Assembly: GCA_030549335.1 (NCBI GenBank)
Contig: CM060188.1
Coordinates: 11,408,001-11,472,000, forward strand
Reading direction: 5' to 3'
DNA length: 64,000 nucleotides
Source of the DNA: Pontederia crassipes
Lineage: Eukaryota > Streptophyta > Magnoliopsida > Commelinales > Pontederiaceae
The notes beneath the pieces were generated by a model. That model did not search any database, was not told the origin of the DNA, and worked only from the letters and a program-made list of their open reading frames with translations. Shown in pieces: positions 10,715 to 21,728 of this stretch. The position numbers and the translations under genes were made by a program. The first letter of the stretch is position 1, and each line of letters begins with the position of its first letter.

Positions 10715-12500
10715 GACAAACTTTGAAGGCTGTAGCATGTAAACTTCCTACAACGTGCTTGCTTTGTGGCATTGCTATGTACAGATCATTTTTTTCTGGA
10801 AATAAGCATCCTGCATAAAGATGCCCAGAGTTTTCTCCATTGTTTCCAATGTCAAGTCGTAGCTATTGTCCATGGAGAAGCTTAAGTTCCTCTAGTTAGA
10901 GAAACATAACTGCGTCTGTAATCAGTCCAAGTGCTCGTGCTTTGTAACTTTCTTGAAATGACATACGACGCAGTTACCAACTTAGCTCTTTTGTTCAAAG
11001 ATTTGTCTGATTGGAACCTTATACTTACTTGAAGGCCGTCAATTGTCTGATTGGAAAATTGTCTCTGTCAATGTCATAATATTTACTACTATATTTAATT
11101 CTACCTTTTTGTTGCTGCTTAGCTAAAAAAATGGTAAGATAAATTTATTTTCTACCAATAAAGAGCAAGTATTTTTGTAGTCTTAGTAGGGATGACACTG
11201 ATGGTAATATCGTAAGCAAGGCCTTCAAATTTTCATATAATTGAATAATAATAAATGCTAAATTTTGTATCTAGAGTGTTTAAATATTAAATAATTAATT
11301 CATTTTCTAACGATGATATATTAATATATATTTGACTATTAAGTAATATATAATTATTCGTTTAACAAACTAGAAAAAGATATGGCAGGGGCAATTATTA
11401 AATGAATGAAATAAAGATTCAGATGGAATATAGGGAAAAATCACTTTGGAGGCGTTCATTATATTGTTAATTAAAATTTCCTAATTGTTTAGATCTTTAA
11501 AGCAACTGTTCTAATCCCCTACATCTATGATACTATGGAAAAGCCATGTATTTTTTACTTAATAAATTATCATTACTTTTGTATAAATATTTTGTCTAAC
11601 AATTCATACAACTTGTTTATAATATAAATAAAGAATCGCTAATCAATATTCCCCTTTTACCAAAATATCCTTAATTGTTTTGGTTAATTAATAATAAAAT
11701 GTTAGATTCATTAATCATACTAATAATAACATTAGCAAAAGTAATAAGTACTTGTTTGATAATAATGTTTAGAATATAATAAATAATAGTATAATAATAG
11801 CACCAATAATTATTAATAATATAGTCATTATATTATTATATATTTGATTTTTTATAATATATTTAAGTAAAATTTGAAAGGACAATTGTGAAAAATTAAC
11901 ACGCAATCTAGTTTCATAAACAATTTGGATTATTACTTCATAAGCAAATTGAATTATAATTAGTATATATGATAATTCAATTGTTTGTAAATTAAAATAA
12001 ATGAACAAGTCAATGTGCTAAAACAACTCTCTTTTGAGATTTTCCTGTAAAATGAAGCATGGAATTTCCCAAAATTATAAAAAGCGCTCCTAAATTTTTG
12101 TAACTATGGACCGACACTACTACTATTAAAATAAAAAGTGAAGTATTTTATTACATAGATTATCATTATTTATTTTATTTGGATTTGGGTTGGAAACTTA
12201 AACTTTAAGCAAACAAAATTAGTTGATTTAAATACATTCTCATTCAAAAATTAGAAATAAAATTAATAAAAAAACCGATTGGAACAACTGCAAGGGAAGT
12301 GATATCTAACCTGCTTCAAATTTACTCATTTTCCTTTTTCGTTTATTTTTACTGTAGAACTTAAAATAAAACCACTGACGAGGAGATTTTAATTGCAAAT
12401 TAACAAAGGGCTTGTTTCGAGACGAGAAAAGAGGGCCCAAATAACTGTGCTCAACACCCAACGTCCACAATCGGCCCGATACGACTCAAATTGGACCAGT
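10715..12500. other. 3' UTR of PGRL1-family gene, then AT-rich intergenic
   Basis: The first ~350 bp are likely 3' UTR. After ~11100 the DNA is very AT-rich with no exon, repeat pair or RNA gene that I could support. Confidence 0.45.
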
Positions 12501-12578
12501 ATCAGCCCATCAGGAACGTCCTGGTGAGATCAACCTTGTTTCCCAATTAATAAAAAAAGAGCGCGGCCGCAACGTCTA

Positions 12579-12587
12579 AAACCCTAA
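12579..12587 (+). promoter_or_regulatory. Telo-box (AAACCCTAA) at the transcription start region
   Basis: AAACCCTAA lies 30 bp before the ATG of the next gene. Telo-boxes together with GGCCCA-type site II motifs (a GGGCCCAAA occurs near 12433) are known in promoters of plant genes tied to growth and translation. The inference for this gene rests only on the motif. Confidence 0.55.
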
Positions 12588-12616
12588 CTGCCCTGCTGCA
12601 GCTGCTGCTTTCTTCG

Positions 12617-13009
12617 ATGCCCATGGCGTCCTCCTCCATGGACAAGTTTAAATCAGGTCTCCGAGCTCTGACGGCAGAATCCGATGCCGATTCCAAGACC
12701 TTCAACGCTTCATCCTCCTCTTCCTCCGCCGATCAGACGCAGGTCCTAATTCCAAGGGCTTCCGGGTAACCACCAATTTCCCTTGCTTGCTTACGCTGTC
12801 CTGTTGCTTCACAGGTTTCTGGTCCAAGCAAATGTTCGTAGCATCATGTAATAAAGATAGTGTTCCCTCTTTGCAGGCGTGTGGTGTCTCTGTCTACCTG
12901 CAGCAAGGTCTGTGCGATCAGCTTCGTCGTCGGGGTTTTCGTCGGCTTCACGCTGAAGCGGCGCTTGAGGCGCTGGGCGAGTAAACTCCTGAAGCGTTTG
13001 AAAGATTAG
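12617..13009 (+). CDS. Small single-pass membrane protein, unknown function
   Basis: Two exons, 12617-12765 and 12877-13009, joined across a 111-bp GT-AG intron (phase 2), encode 93 aa. Residues 1-50 are hydrophilic with a six-serine run (32-37). Residues 61-76 (VCAISFVVGVFVGFTL) form one transmembrane segment. A strongly basic amphipathic tail follows (KRRLRRWASKLLKRLKD). The positive-inside rule would place the tail in the cytosol or stroma. Unspliced, the first exon stops at a TAA overlapping the donor site, so splicing is needed. In-frame Met codons at 1, 3 and 8 are all possible starts; I chose the first. Small tail-charged membrane proteins of this sort are widespread in plants without assigned roles. 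Confidence 0.75.
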
Positions 13010-13676
13010 TTATGTTCTAAAATTTGGAACTTTTACTGCAGTCTCTGGGGGTTTACAGATCCTTGAGGAACACGCAGAAAGTCAGAAAGCTTAGTGCTAT
13101 TTATTCAATTATCATTAATGTAAATTGTTTTATTTATTATGCACAAGTAATGTAGCAATTTCAATAATCATATATATATTAAAATATCATTTTAATAATA
13201 TGTAATTCAGTTGAAATTTATAAGTTCGAATAATGAATTCATAAAATTAATATATCATAATAATAGGCAAATATATTACGAACAACAATTGTTTAAAATA
13301 AAAAGGGAAATAATTTATAGGTAGAAAATAAATTTGGAAGTGGAGAAATAAATAATTTTTAAGTTCAGATTATTACTAATGTGAAAACATTATCTCTAAA
13401 TAAATACTCTCTTAGTTTCGATTTTTTATTGATCACATAAACCATTATGATTATTGTGCAAATTTAACCGTTTTGAACTTCTATAGGCATGAAATGAGCT
13501 ACCAAATTAACAAAGAAAACTATAGTAATTTCCCTCCTACCCTTCCCCGTAGGACCTTCGATAGAATACATGTTGTATATATACATATTATGATATATGA
13601 AAAAATGAGCGCCTAAAATCAGTTAACACACCTACCACATAGAAAGTGCGAGGCACACTAATTAAACTATAAATAG
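13010..13676. other. AT-rich intergenic, nothing seen
   Basis: Likely the short 3' UTR of the small membrane protein gene, then A/T-rich sequence with no supported feature. Confidence 0.45.
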
Positions 13677-13790
13677 TAGGAGTGACACCAGATTCTGTTC
13701 GAGGCAGGAGACACTCCCCCGTCGACCCCAACCAGTCTCCGCCCCGAATTCCCAGTACTGAGGGAATTTAGTCCCTCACCTCTATCCCTG

Positions 13791-13794
13791 CGGG
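13791..13794. repeat. Target-site duplication (CGGG), left copy
   Basis: The same four bases follow the 3' LTR at 19455-19458. Removing the element rejoins the flanks as ...CCTGCGGGGACCCCG..., a sensible pre-insertion site. Confidence 0.7.
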
Positions 13795-14326
13795 TGTCCC
13801 GGGGGCTTCTCCCCGGGGCACGTCGAGTTATTTTATCATGTATTTTCCCTTTTCAACTCACTTTTGTACTTAGTTTATTTTCTAAGTGTGATGGTGACAG
13901 TTTTGTAATTTGCACTCCTGAAAAGTGCACCCTCGGAGATGGTCCTCCACATCACACGTCGCAATTCTACCACCCGAAACGGTGGTATAGTAGGGGAGAC
14001 CCGCTAGTCCTCCCCCGAAGCGTTGTAATCATTCCTATTTACTCAACAAAGATTTCAAGCTTCCCAAATCTAGCATTGTGCCTCAAGCGTGGGGTGGCAA
14101 CCCACAAAAGAGCGTCCCAAGCGATCGAGCGTTACGCCGAGGTGCCCGTTTGTTCACAAACGCCTCCACCAAAGAAGCGTCCGCTCGGGACCGTGCGTCC
14201 CAAAAGTTGTGGCATACAAAAAGTGGCATAAGCAAGCTTCCGCAAAGCGCTCAAAAGAGCTTGCCTAGACGTTGGGCACGTCTAGGCGCCGCACGGGTCG
14301 GTCGAGCGAAAAACGACCCCGTGACA
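13795..14326 (+). repeat. 5' LTR of the chromovirus (532 bp)
   Basis: It starts TGTCCCGGGGGC and ends CGTGACA. Compared with the 3' LTR I count six substitutions (five transitions, one transversion). It lacks the 10-bp tandem copy of GCGTCCCAAA present in the 3' LTR. Confidence 0.92.
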
Positions 14327-14329
14327 AGT

Positions 14330-14341
14330 TGGTATCAGAGC
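14330..14341 (+). other. Primer-binding site, initiator tRNA-Met
   Basis: TGGTATCAGAGC starts three bases after the 5' LTR. It is the standard complement of the 3' end of plant initiator methionine tRNA used by many LTR retrotransposons. Confidence 0.92.
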
Positions 14342-14363
14342 AGCGTTTCTGGGACCGCTCAAG

Positions 14364-14756
14364 TTGGCGTTCGACGATCAAGGTGAAATGACATCGAACT
14401 CGGAGATGACGAATGAACCTGTCGCGCCGGAGAAGGGCCGCCAGGATCGGGGGCGCGCCCGCTCGAAGGACACCATGTCCGCCTTCGAGCAACGCCTCGG
14501 CCAATTCCAATTGGACGTGGGCGAGATGCAAGACCAACTCGCAACGCACGAGCGAGAGTTGGAGAAGACCGTGGATCTTGCCACGGTGCGGGAAGAGATG
14601 ACGCCGTTGTATACGCGTCTCGAGTCCATGGAAGCGACAATCATGGACATGCGGGAGACCTTGGACAATGGTCTCTCAAACATGCGGTTCGAAATGGAGC
14701 AAGAGTTCCAGGCCTTCCGGGAGGAGCTCAAGCGACGCTATGGAGGCAAGAATTGA
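14364..14756 (+). CDS. Chromovirus N-terminal coiled-coil ORF (gag leader)
   Basis: 130 aa, rich in Glu, Gln, Met and Leu, with heptad-like spacing from about residue 40 to 125, so probably a coiled coil used in Gag assembly. It has no known enzymatic motif. It ends at TGA 14754-14756, 17 bases downstream of the first base of an ATG (14740) opening the main gag-pol frame in the +1 register. The overlap suggests either reinitiation or +1 frameshifting to join this leader to Gag, or a secondary indel in this copy. Codon use is similar to the downstream frame, which supports it being a real element ORF rather than an accident. Confidence 0.7.
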   Translation: MAFDDQGEMTSNSEMTNEPVAPEKGRQDRGRARSKDTMSAFEQRLGQFQLDVGEMQDQLATHERELEKTVDLATVREEMTPLYTRLESMEATIMDMRETLDNGLSNMRFEMEQEFQAFREELKRRYGGKN

Positions 14757-17700
14757 TGTGCCAAAGCCGAGGCCCTACAAAGGCGAGCGGTCGGCAAGGG
14801 AGATCAACGACTTCCTGTGGAACGTCCGAAGGTACATGGAGGCCTTGGACGTGACGTCCGAAGTAAGGATGGTGAAGGCCGCATCCTTCTACTTGCAAGA
14901 TGCGGCGAGTCTATGGTGGCGGTGCCATTGCGACGATGTGGAGCGTGGCATTGTGGGTCCCATTGAGAGGTGTGACGACTTCAAGAGGCAGCTTATCAAC
15001 TACTTCTGCCCTGCCAAGTCGGGACTGGAGGCCAAGATTGCGTTGTTCAACATTTGCCAGAAGGGCACGTTGAAGGAGTACGTGAAAGAGTTCACCGAGC
15101 TCCGCCTACAGAATTCCCAAGTGGACGAAGACACGTTGTTGACGGTCTTTGTGAAGGGTTTGAAGCCATGGGCTAGGACGGAGTTGGAGCGACGAGATTG
15201 CCCCAACCTCCGTTCGCTAGTCGCCGCTGCTGAATCGCTCGTGGAGTACGCCAAAGCGAGCACTCCACCACCAAAGCCCTCGGGCAAGAGCAATGGTGGG
15301 GGAGAGAAGTCCAAGTCACAAGGAGGCAAGCCGCACTATCAGGACAAAGGCAAGGGACACCAAGACGGGAAGTCCAACAATGGAAGATTCAAAAGGGACG
15401 GGAAGCCGCCAAAGCCTTGCTACATTTGCAAGGGTCCACATTGGACGAGCGATTGTCCGCAAAAGGCGACAGTCAACGCAATGTATTGCCCCGACGAGAA
15501 GGAAAAAGAGAAGGAGGAGGCGTGTCTCAGCTCGATGCACGTCCTCAGCGCCATCAACGCCTCGAAGGGTCCTTCATCGGCTGCGCGACTTTATGCGGAT
15601 ATCGAGTTGAACGGGCAAGTCTTCAACGCCCTCATTGACACGGGAGCATCGGAGTTGTTCGTGTCAGAAGTGGCCGCCAAGAAGCTAAAGCTGCCACTCC
15701 AGAAGACTAACGCCACGTTCAAGACGGTGAACGCGAAGTCTATCTCGACCACAGGAATTTCTCCTGGAGTGAAGGTTCGCATCGGCAAGTGGTCGGGAAG
15801 CTTCGACGTGACGGTGGCACCAGTGGATGACTACGAAGTGGTGGCGGGCATCTCTTTTCTGCGACACATTACCGCATGTGTCATCCCGCTCACCAATTCG
15901 ATGGTTATCTTCGATCCCAAGGGACCTTACAACGTCCCTGTGAGGTCAGGCGGAGACCTCAAACAGAAGACCCTCTCCGCCATGCAAGTGGCGAAGGGGT
16001 TGCGCAAACAGGAGCACACTTTCCTGACGACCGCCATCTTAGAAGATCCGGGGCCCTCCACTCCAACACCTCCCAAAGTCCTTGAAACCCTTGAGGATTT
16101 TGCGGACGTCATGCCCCCGGAACTCCCAAAGCGGTTGCCTCCGAAGCGTGAAGTGGACCATGTCATCGACTTGGTCCCAGGATCTAAAGCCCCGCATGGA
16201 GTCCCCTATCGGCTCGCCCCTCCGGAACTCGCAGAACTCCGTAAGCAACTCACCGAACTATTGGATGCAGGATATGTTCGGCCTTCAAAATCTCCATATG
16301 GCGCCCCGGTTCTCTTCCAGAAGAAGCATGACGGTTCCCTCCGGATGTGCATCGACTATCGGGCGCTCAACAAGCTTACGGTGAAGAACAAGTACCCCAT
16401 CCCCTTGGTGGCGGATTTGTTCGACCAACTTGGCGGTGCAAGATGGTTTACCAAGTTGGACCTTCGTTCGGGCTATTGGCAAGTCCGGATCGCGGAGGAG
16501 GATGTGCAGAAGACGGCGTGCGTCACAAGATACGGCTCCTACGAATTCCTCGTGATGCCGTTCGGCCTCACCAACGCTCCGGCGACCTTCTGTACTCTCA
16601 TGAATAAGGTATTGCAGCCATTCCTTGACAGGTTCGTGGTTGTGTACCTCGACGACATCATGATCTACAGCCGCACCTTGGAGGAGCATATCGAGCACAT
16701 TCGGCAAGTGTTCGAGGTGTTGCGGCAGAACGAGCTCTACGTCAAGCGGGAGAAGTGTGCCTTCGCTCAACCAGAAGTACACTTCTTGGGACATGTCGTC
16801 GGAAGTGGGAAGTTGAAGATGGATGGCGCGAAGATTCGGGCCATCGTGGAGTGGGAACCGCCCAAGCGGGTTCCCGACATGCGTTCGTTCCTTGGCCTGA
16901 CGAACTACTATAGGCGGTTCGTCAAGGGGTATTCACATGTGACGACTCCTTTGACGAATCTCCTCCGGAAGAATGTAAAGTGGGAGTGGACGCCGACATG
17001 CCAGGAAGCGTTCGACACCCTCAAGAGGGCCATGACGGAGGAATCGGCGCTCGTCCTGCCAGACCACACCAAGTCCTACGAGGTACAGACAGATGCTTCT
17101 GACTATGCCATTGGAGGAGTTCTTATGCAGGAGGGGCACCCCGTGGCGTTCGAGAGTCGCAAACTCAACGACACGGAGCGGCGCTATGCCGTTCAGGAGA
17201 AGGAGATGACCGCGGTGATTCACTACCTTAGAACATGGCGGCACTACCTTCTCGGGTCGCGATTTCACATCAAGACGGACAACGTCGTGACAAGTTACTT
17301 CGAGACACAGAAGAAGCTCTCGCCGAAGCAAGCAAGATGGCAAGATTTCATGGCGGAATTCGACTATGTCCTGGAGTACAAACCTGGCAAGACGAATGTC
17401 GTTGCCGACGCCCTCAGCCGACGCGCGAAATTGGCGGCCATGAGCTCCTCTCAGGCCGACCTCATCGAGAGGATCAAGAAGGGATTGGAGTCAGATCCCA
17501 CGTCAAAGAATTTGTTCGAGCAGGCGAAGGAGGGCAAGACACGCCGCTTTTGGGTGGAAGATGGGCTGATCTTCACCAAGGAACGTCGCATATACGTTCC
17601 ACTCTTCGACAACTTGCGGCGCACTATCATGCAAGAGTGCCATGACTCAAAGTGGGCGGGACATCCGGGCATCCGCCGCACTTTGGCACTCATCGAAGAC

Positions 17701-18901
17701 AACTACTTCTGGCCAAGGATGGAGGACGACATTGAAGCTTTCGTGAAGACCTGCCTTGTTTGCCAGCAAGACAAGAACCTCAATCAAGCGCCCGGCGGAC
17801 TTCTGGAACCCCTGCCTATCCCAGAGCGTCCATGGAAGGATGTCTCCATGGACTTCACCACGGGCCTGCCCAAGTCTGAAGGGGCAGGTACCATCATGGT
17901 GGTCGTCGATCGGTTCTCCAAGTATGCCATCTTCGCCGCTGGCTCCGCAAGTTGTCCTGCTACTGAAGCTGCGGAATTATTCATAAAGCATGTAGTGAAG
18001 TATTGGGGCCTACCACAAAGATCGGGATGGGCGATTCGTTGGCAACTTCTGGAAGGAATTGTTCAAGATGATGAGTTCCAACCTGCATTTCTCGACATCA
18101 CTTCATCCTCAAACCGACGGCCAAACTGAGAGGGTGAATGGTATTCTGGAGATCTACTTGCGGCACTATGTGAGTGCCAATCAGAAGGACTGAGCGAAGC
18201 TACTCGACATCGCGCAATTCTCCTACAACCTACAAAGAAGCGAGTCGACCAATCGGAGTCCCTTCGAGATAGTGATGGGGCAGCAACCTCTGACGCCCCA
18301 GGCCGTCGCCACTTCTTATGGTGGCAAAGTCCCCGCCGCTCACCGCATGGCGAGGGAATGGCATGAGCAGAACGACATGGCGAGAGCATGTTTGCACAAG
18401 GCATCGAAGCGCATGAAGAAGTGGGCGGACACCGCCCGACGGGACGTCAACTTTGAAGTCGGAGACTTGGTCCTGGTGAAGCTGGTCCAACATCTTCGGC
18501 TAAGTGGGAAGAATCTGCACAAGGGCCTCGTTAGGCGTTACGAGGGCCCCTTCAAGATCCTGAAGAAGGTAGGCAAGGTGGCCTACAAGTTGGAGCTCCC
18601 GCCTCAGATGCAACAACACCCCATCTTCCATGTCAGCCTGCTCAAGCCCTTCGTTGAAGACACTGAAGATCCCGGGCGTGGGGTTTCAGACCGCGCCCCG
18701 CCGGCCATCCATCAGCAGTTTACTGATCAAGTTGAAGAAGTACTCGCCATCCGCACGAAGAATCGGAAGAAGGAGTATCTTGTTCGATGGAGCGGAAGAC
18801 CGGACGCCGACACAAGTTGGGAGACAGCCGAAGACTTGTGGCAGTTCAAGCAGAAGATTGAAGAATTCCAAGCCACAGCTCCAGGGACGTCGCTGACTTG
18901 A
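14740..18901 (+). pseudogene. Chromovirus gag-pol polyprotein, frame-broken in integrase
   Basis: The frame is open from ATG 14740 to TGA 18129, then continues in another register to TGA 18901. Order of domains: Gag (~residues 1-200); CCHC knuckle [13 protein letters not shown] (~227); aspartic protease with DTGAS (~300); reverse transcriptase with YLDD (~636); RNase H with TDASD (~785); integrase HHCC zinc finger (from ~17641) and catalytic core; chromodomain (18735-18880). Two lesions lie in integrase. Between 18013 and 18020 a small deletion, inferred to be about 11 nt from family spacing, shifts the frame just before the second catalytic Asp. A TGA at 18191 replaces what is probably Trp. 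Gag, PR, RT and RNase H look intact. Confidence 0.9.
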
Positions 18902-18912
18902 GTGGGGGAGAA
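18902..18912 (+). other. Polypurine tract
   Basis: GTGGGGGAGAA directly precedes the 3' LTR. It is the plus-strand primer site expected at this position. Confidence 0.85.
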
Positions 18913-19454
18913 TGTCCCGGGGGCTTCTCCCCGGGGCACGTCGAGTTATCTTATCATGTATTTTCCCTTTTCAACTCACTTTTGTACTTAGTTTATTTTC
19001 TAAGTGTGATGGTGACAGTTTTGTAATTTGCACTCCTGAAAAGTGCACCCCCGGAGATGGTCCTCCACATCACACGTCGCAATTCTACCACCCGAAACGG
19101 TGGTATAGTAGGGGAGACCCGCTAGTCCTCCCCCGAAGCGTTGTAATCATTCCTATTTACTCAACAAAGATTTCAAGCTTCCCAAATCTAGCATTGTGCC
19201 TCAAGCGTGGGGTTGCAACCTACAAAAGAGCGTCCCAAAGCGTCCCAAGCGATCGAGCGTTACGCCGAGGTGCCCGTTTGTTCACAAACGCCTCCACCAA
19301 AGAAACGTCCGCTCGGGACCGTGCGTCCCAAAAGTTGTGGCATACGAAAAGTGGCATAAGCAAGCTTCCGCAAAGCGCTCAAAAGAGCTTGCCTAGACGT
19401 TGGGCACGTCTAGGCGCCGCACGGGTCGGTCGAGCGAAAAACGACCCCGTGACA
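18913..19454 (+). repeat. 3' LTR of the chromovirus (542 bp)
   Basis: Same as the 5' LTR apart from six substitutions and an extra 10-bp unit near 19230-19250, where the GCGTCCCAA phrase occurs twice in tandem. Confidence 0.92.
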
Positions 19455-20386
19455 CGGGGACCCCGAACCCTCGCGGCCATCACCTCCACCTTTTTTTTCC
19501 TTCCATCAATGCTCGAACAACTAAAGGCCTCCTCCACGCTTTCCCCACACCTCGCAGCCCTCTGCTCTGAGGGCCGCCCCCATGACACCCTCCCCCTCGG
19601 CCAGTCCTCTCTCCCCCGCCCTCGGCCACTTCCTCTCCCTCCTCCTCTCTCTCCCCTGGCCACTTCCTCCCCCTCCACTCCGATGTCGTTTTCCTCCTCC
19701 TGCAATCTTATGCCTTCATTGCATCCTCCTTCTCTCCCCCTCGATGGCTTCCTCACAGACCTTATCCTCTTCACCATGTACACCTATGGCACTTTGACAC
19801 CCGCTACATGTTCGATGCCCTGCTTCGTTGGTGGAATGTCTGTGATCAAACAACGCTCGAACAAGCTCTTTGGCGATGCCCTCGAGCTCTTCTTGCACTT
19901 GCCCTCCTCATCAACCGTCTCCGCCCTCCTGCAGTGACTATGGCTGTCACCCTCCTACAGCGACCGTCGCCGTTGTCCTCCTGTAGCAATCATCGTCGCT
20001 GCCTTCCACAACCGTCGCCGCCGTCCTCCTGCCGCCTTCCATGACCATCACCGCCGTCGTCCTGCAGAGGTTGCTTAGGAGCTGATTGGTCCTGGCACAT
20101 TGGAAGAAAGAAGGGACCGCCTGATATTAGGGTTAGGGAGGAAGAAATATATATATGAAAAAAATGGACAGTTGAGATTTACGTGTGATCTAATGGTTAG
20201 TTGATGATTTATAATAATATATATAATATGGGCGTAGGGATTCGTGGACCCGACGGGGCGGGGGCAATCCACCCCTCCCCGATCCTCAAAGGAGGGGCCG
20301 GGGGTTACGTTGCCCCCCATCCCCGCACCCGTGGGAGAAAAATCCTCAAATTCGGGGCCCTCGGGCGGGAGATATTGACATCCCTA
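19455..20386. other. GC-rich segment, possibly a split hAT-like element
   Basis: Together with 13677-13794, this GC-rich DNA is what the chromovirus landed in. It contains imprecise CCGCCGTCCTCCTG repeats around 19920-20060. Near the right edge it has G/C-rich blocks and a terminus that reads TAGGGATGTCAATA on the other strand, typical of hAT ends. A loosely similar TAGGAGTGACACCA lies at 13677. No 8-bp duplication was found, so the element call is weak. Open frames across the C-rich DNA show no domain. Confidence 0.35.
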
Positions 20387-20396
20387 GTTTGATGTA

Positions 20397-20717
20397 GGTG
20401 TGAAGCTTTCTGTGTGAAGTAGGTTTACACGTACTTTTCTTTATTTTTTTATATTTTCTTCATTAATATTTAATAATAATAAAAGTATGATTCAAATTAT
20501 TAAAAAATTATATTCATCATTTTTAGAATTTTATGAACTTATGCACATTATTATCCTTCATAATAGATATAATAATTTTTTATAACTTTTTATGTTATAA
20601 AACTATTTTTATTATTATAATCCTCTAAATATTGATGGAAAAAATATATTGAAAAAAAATAAAAAAGTACATGTAAAGTCGCTTCACACGTGTTTCACAC
20701 GAAAAATGCTTCACACC
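20397..20717. mobile_element. MITE with TA target duplication
   Basis: The terminal inverted repeats (GGTGTGAAGC... and its inverse) extend about 50-60 bp with mismatches and include copies of GTGTGAA and a TTACACGTACTTTT-like segment. TA flanks both ends (20395-20396, 20718-20719). It is 321 bp with an AT-rich core and no coding capacity. A TA duplication suits Tc1/Mariner-type MITEs, although the terminus is not the classic Stowaway one. Confidence 0.65.
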
Positions 20718-20719
20718 TA

Positions 20720-21720
20720 TATTAGACCACACACGGGCATGCACACACATATAATGAAGAAAAAAATATTTAAAGTCGATTCACACGTTCATTTTTCCTA
20801 TGTATATATAATATAAGTTAAATAAAATAGACGAAATAAAAGGTAGCATGCTATTTGAGGATGTACTATCACCCTTATCTTCATCTTGCTGTACCAAAGT
20901 TTCTTCTTAAATTAAGGGGACCTTTGCATGCAACTTTTTTATTCTTTTTTGTAACCCCACCCATCTTCTAGAATAAATTTATTGTAATCCCAATGTAACA
21001 TCTTCTTAAGCTTGTGAACACATTTGTTCCGCACCATTCCATGAATAGGCTGCTCTGCTCTCACATTTCATGATGATTAACATGGGGGCTCACTGAGTCC
21101 AAACAAATGTTTTCAGCATCAAAACTAACATATGTTTATTCCTGTAGCAAACAAAGTCTAAATATTTGTGCTCTCCGATGATTTTGAATTTGATGTTGAC
21201 TTTACTTGTTAAGTCCATTGGTGAGAGTTCTGACTTTGATGCCTTGATGTAAATCACGAAAAACTCCAACAAATATGTTGCTTTTCCATCTTCTTCATAA
21301 TGTGGAATTGCCTTCGAAATAGCGTTGACATTTGTGAAACTTATCATCCTGAGTTGGATGATTGCTTTTTAGGAGAATATAGCAGCACTCTTTTCACTGA
21401 TATGAATCATGACAAGAGCGTTGGCTCCTTTGATGCAACGCTGTAGTGGCTCCATTGGCGAGTTGCATCGATAAAAGCACTTTGGACATTGGGTTCTTCT
21501 ATTGTCAGATGGGAACAACAGAAGGCCTCTTCCGCCTAGTTTGGTACAGCAAGAGAACTAGAACAATGAACTTATTGGCATAATTTTATCCTAACAACAT
21601 TTTTCGTGTCACGTAGGAGCTGTTTGGGTGTCATCGTTTTTGTTCTGGAAGATCATTACATTGACTCCATTACTGTCCTTATTGTAGAACTCAGCAAGGT
21701 TACGATTGTTCTTGGGGATG
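20720..21720. other. Intergenic, no supported feature
   Basis: Moderately AT-rich. Short ORFs on both strands lack recognisable motifs. Confidence 0.4.
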
Positions 21721-21728
21721 GCTAGAAT

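Larger units (their letters stand above)
13795..19454 (+). mobile_element. Full-length Ty3 chromovirus LTR retrotransposon
   Basis: Two LTRs beginning TGTCCCGG and ending GACA bracket a PBS, a coiled-coil ORF, gag-pol with chromodomain and a polypurine tract. Flanking CGGG (13791-13794 and 19455-19458) is the likely target duplication; a fifth base does not match cleanly. The C-terminal chromodomain identifies a chromovirus. The RNase H-integrase junction ([18 protein letters not shown]) is like the Galadriel lineage as I recall it, so the lineage call is tentative. The internal frame is damaged in the integrase (around 18013-18020 and at 18191), so this copy cannot make intact pol. It sits in, and splits, a GC-rich segment. 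Confidence 0.93.

Noticed and set aside
18912-19937. 341-aa frame running through the 3' LTR into flanking DNA
   Set aside because: The same sequence in the 5' LTR is non-coding; the frame is open by chance across the LTR and C-rich flank.
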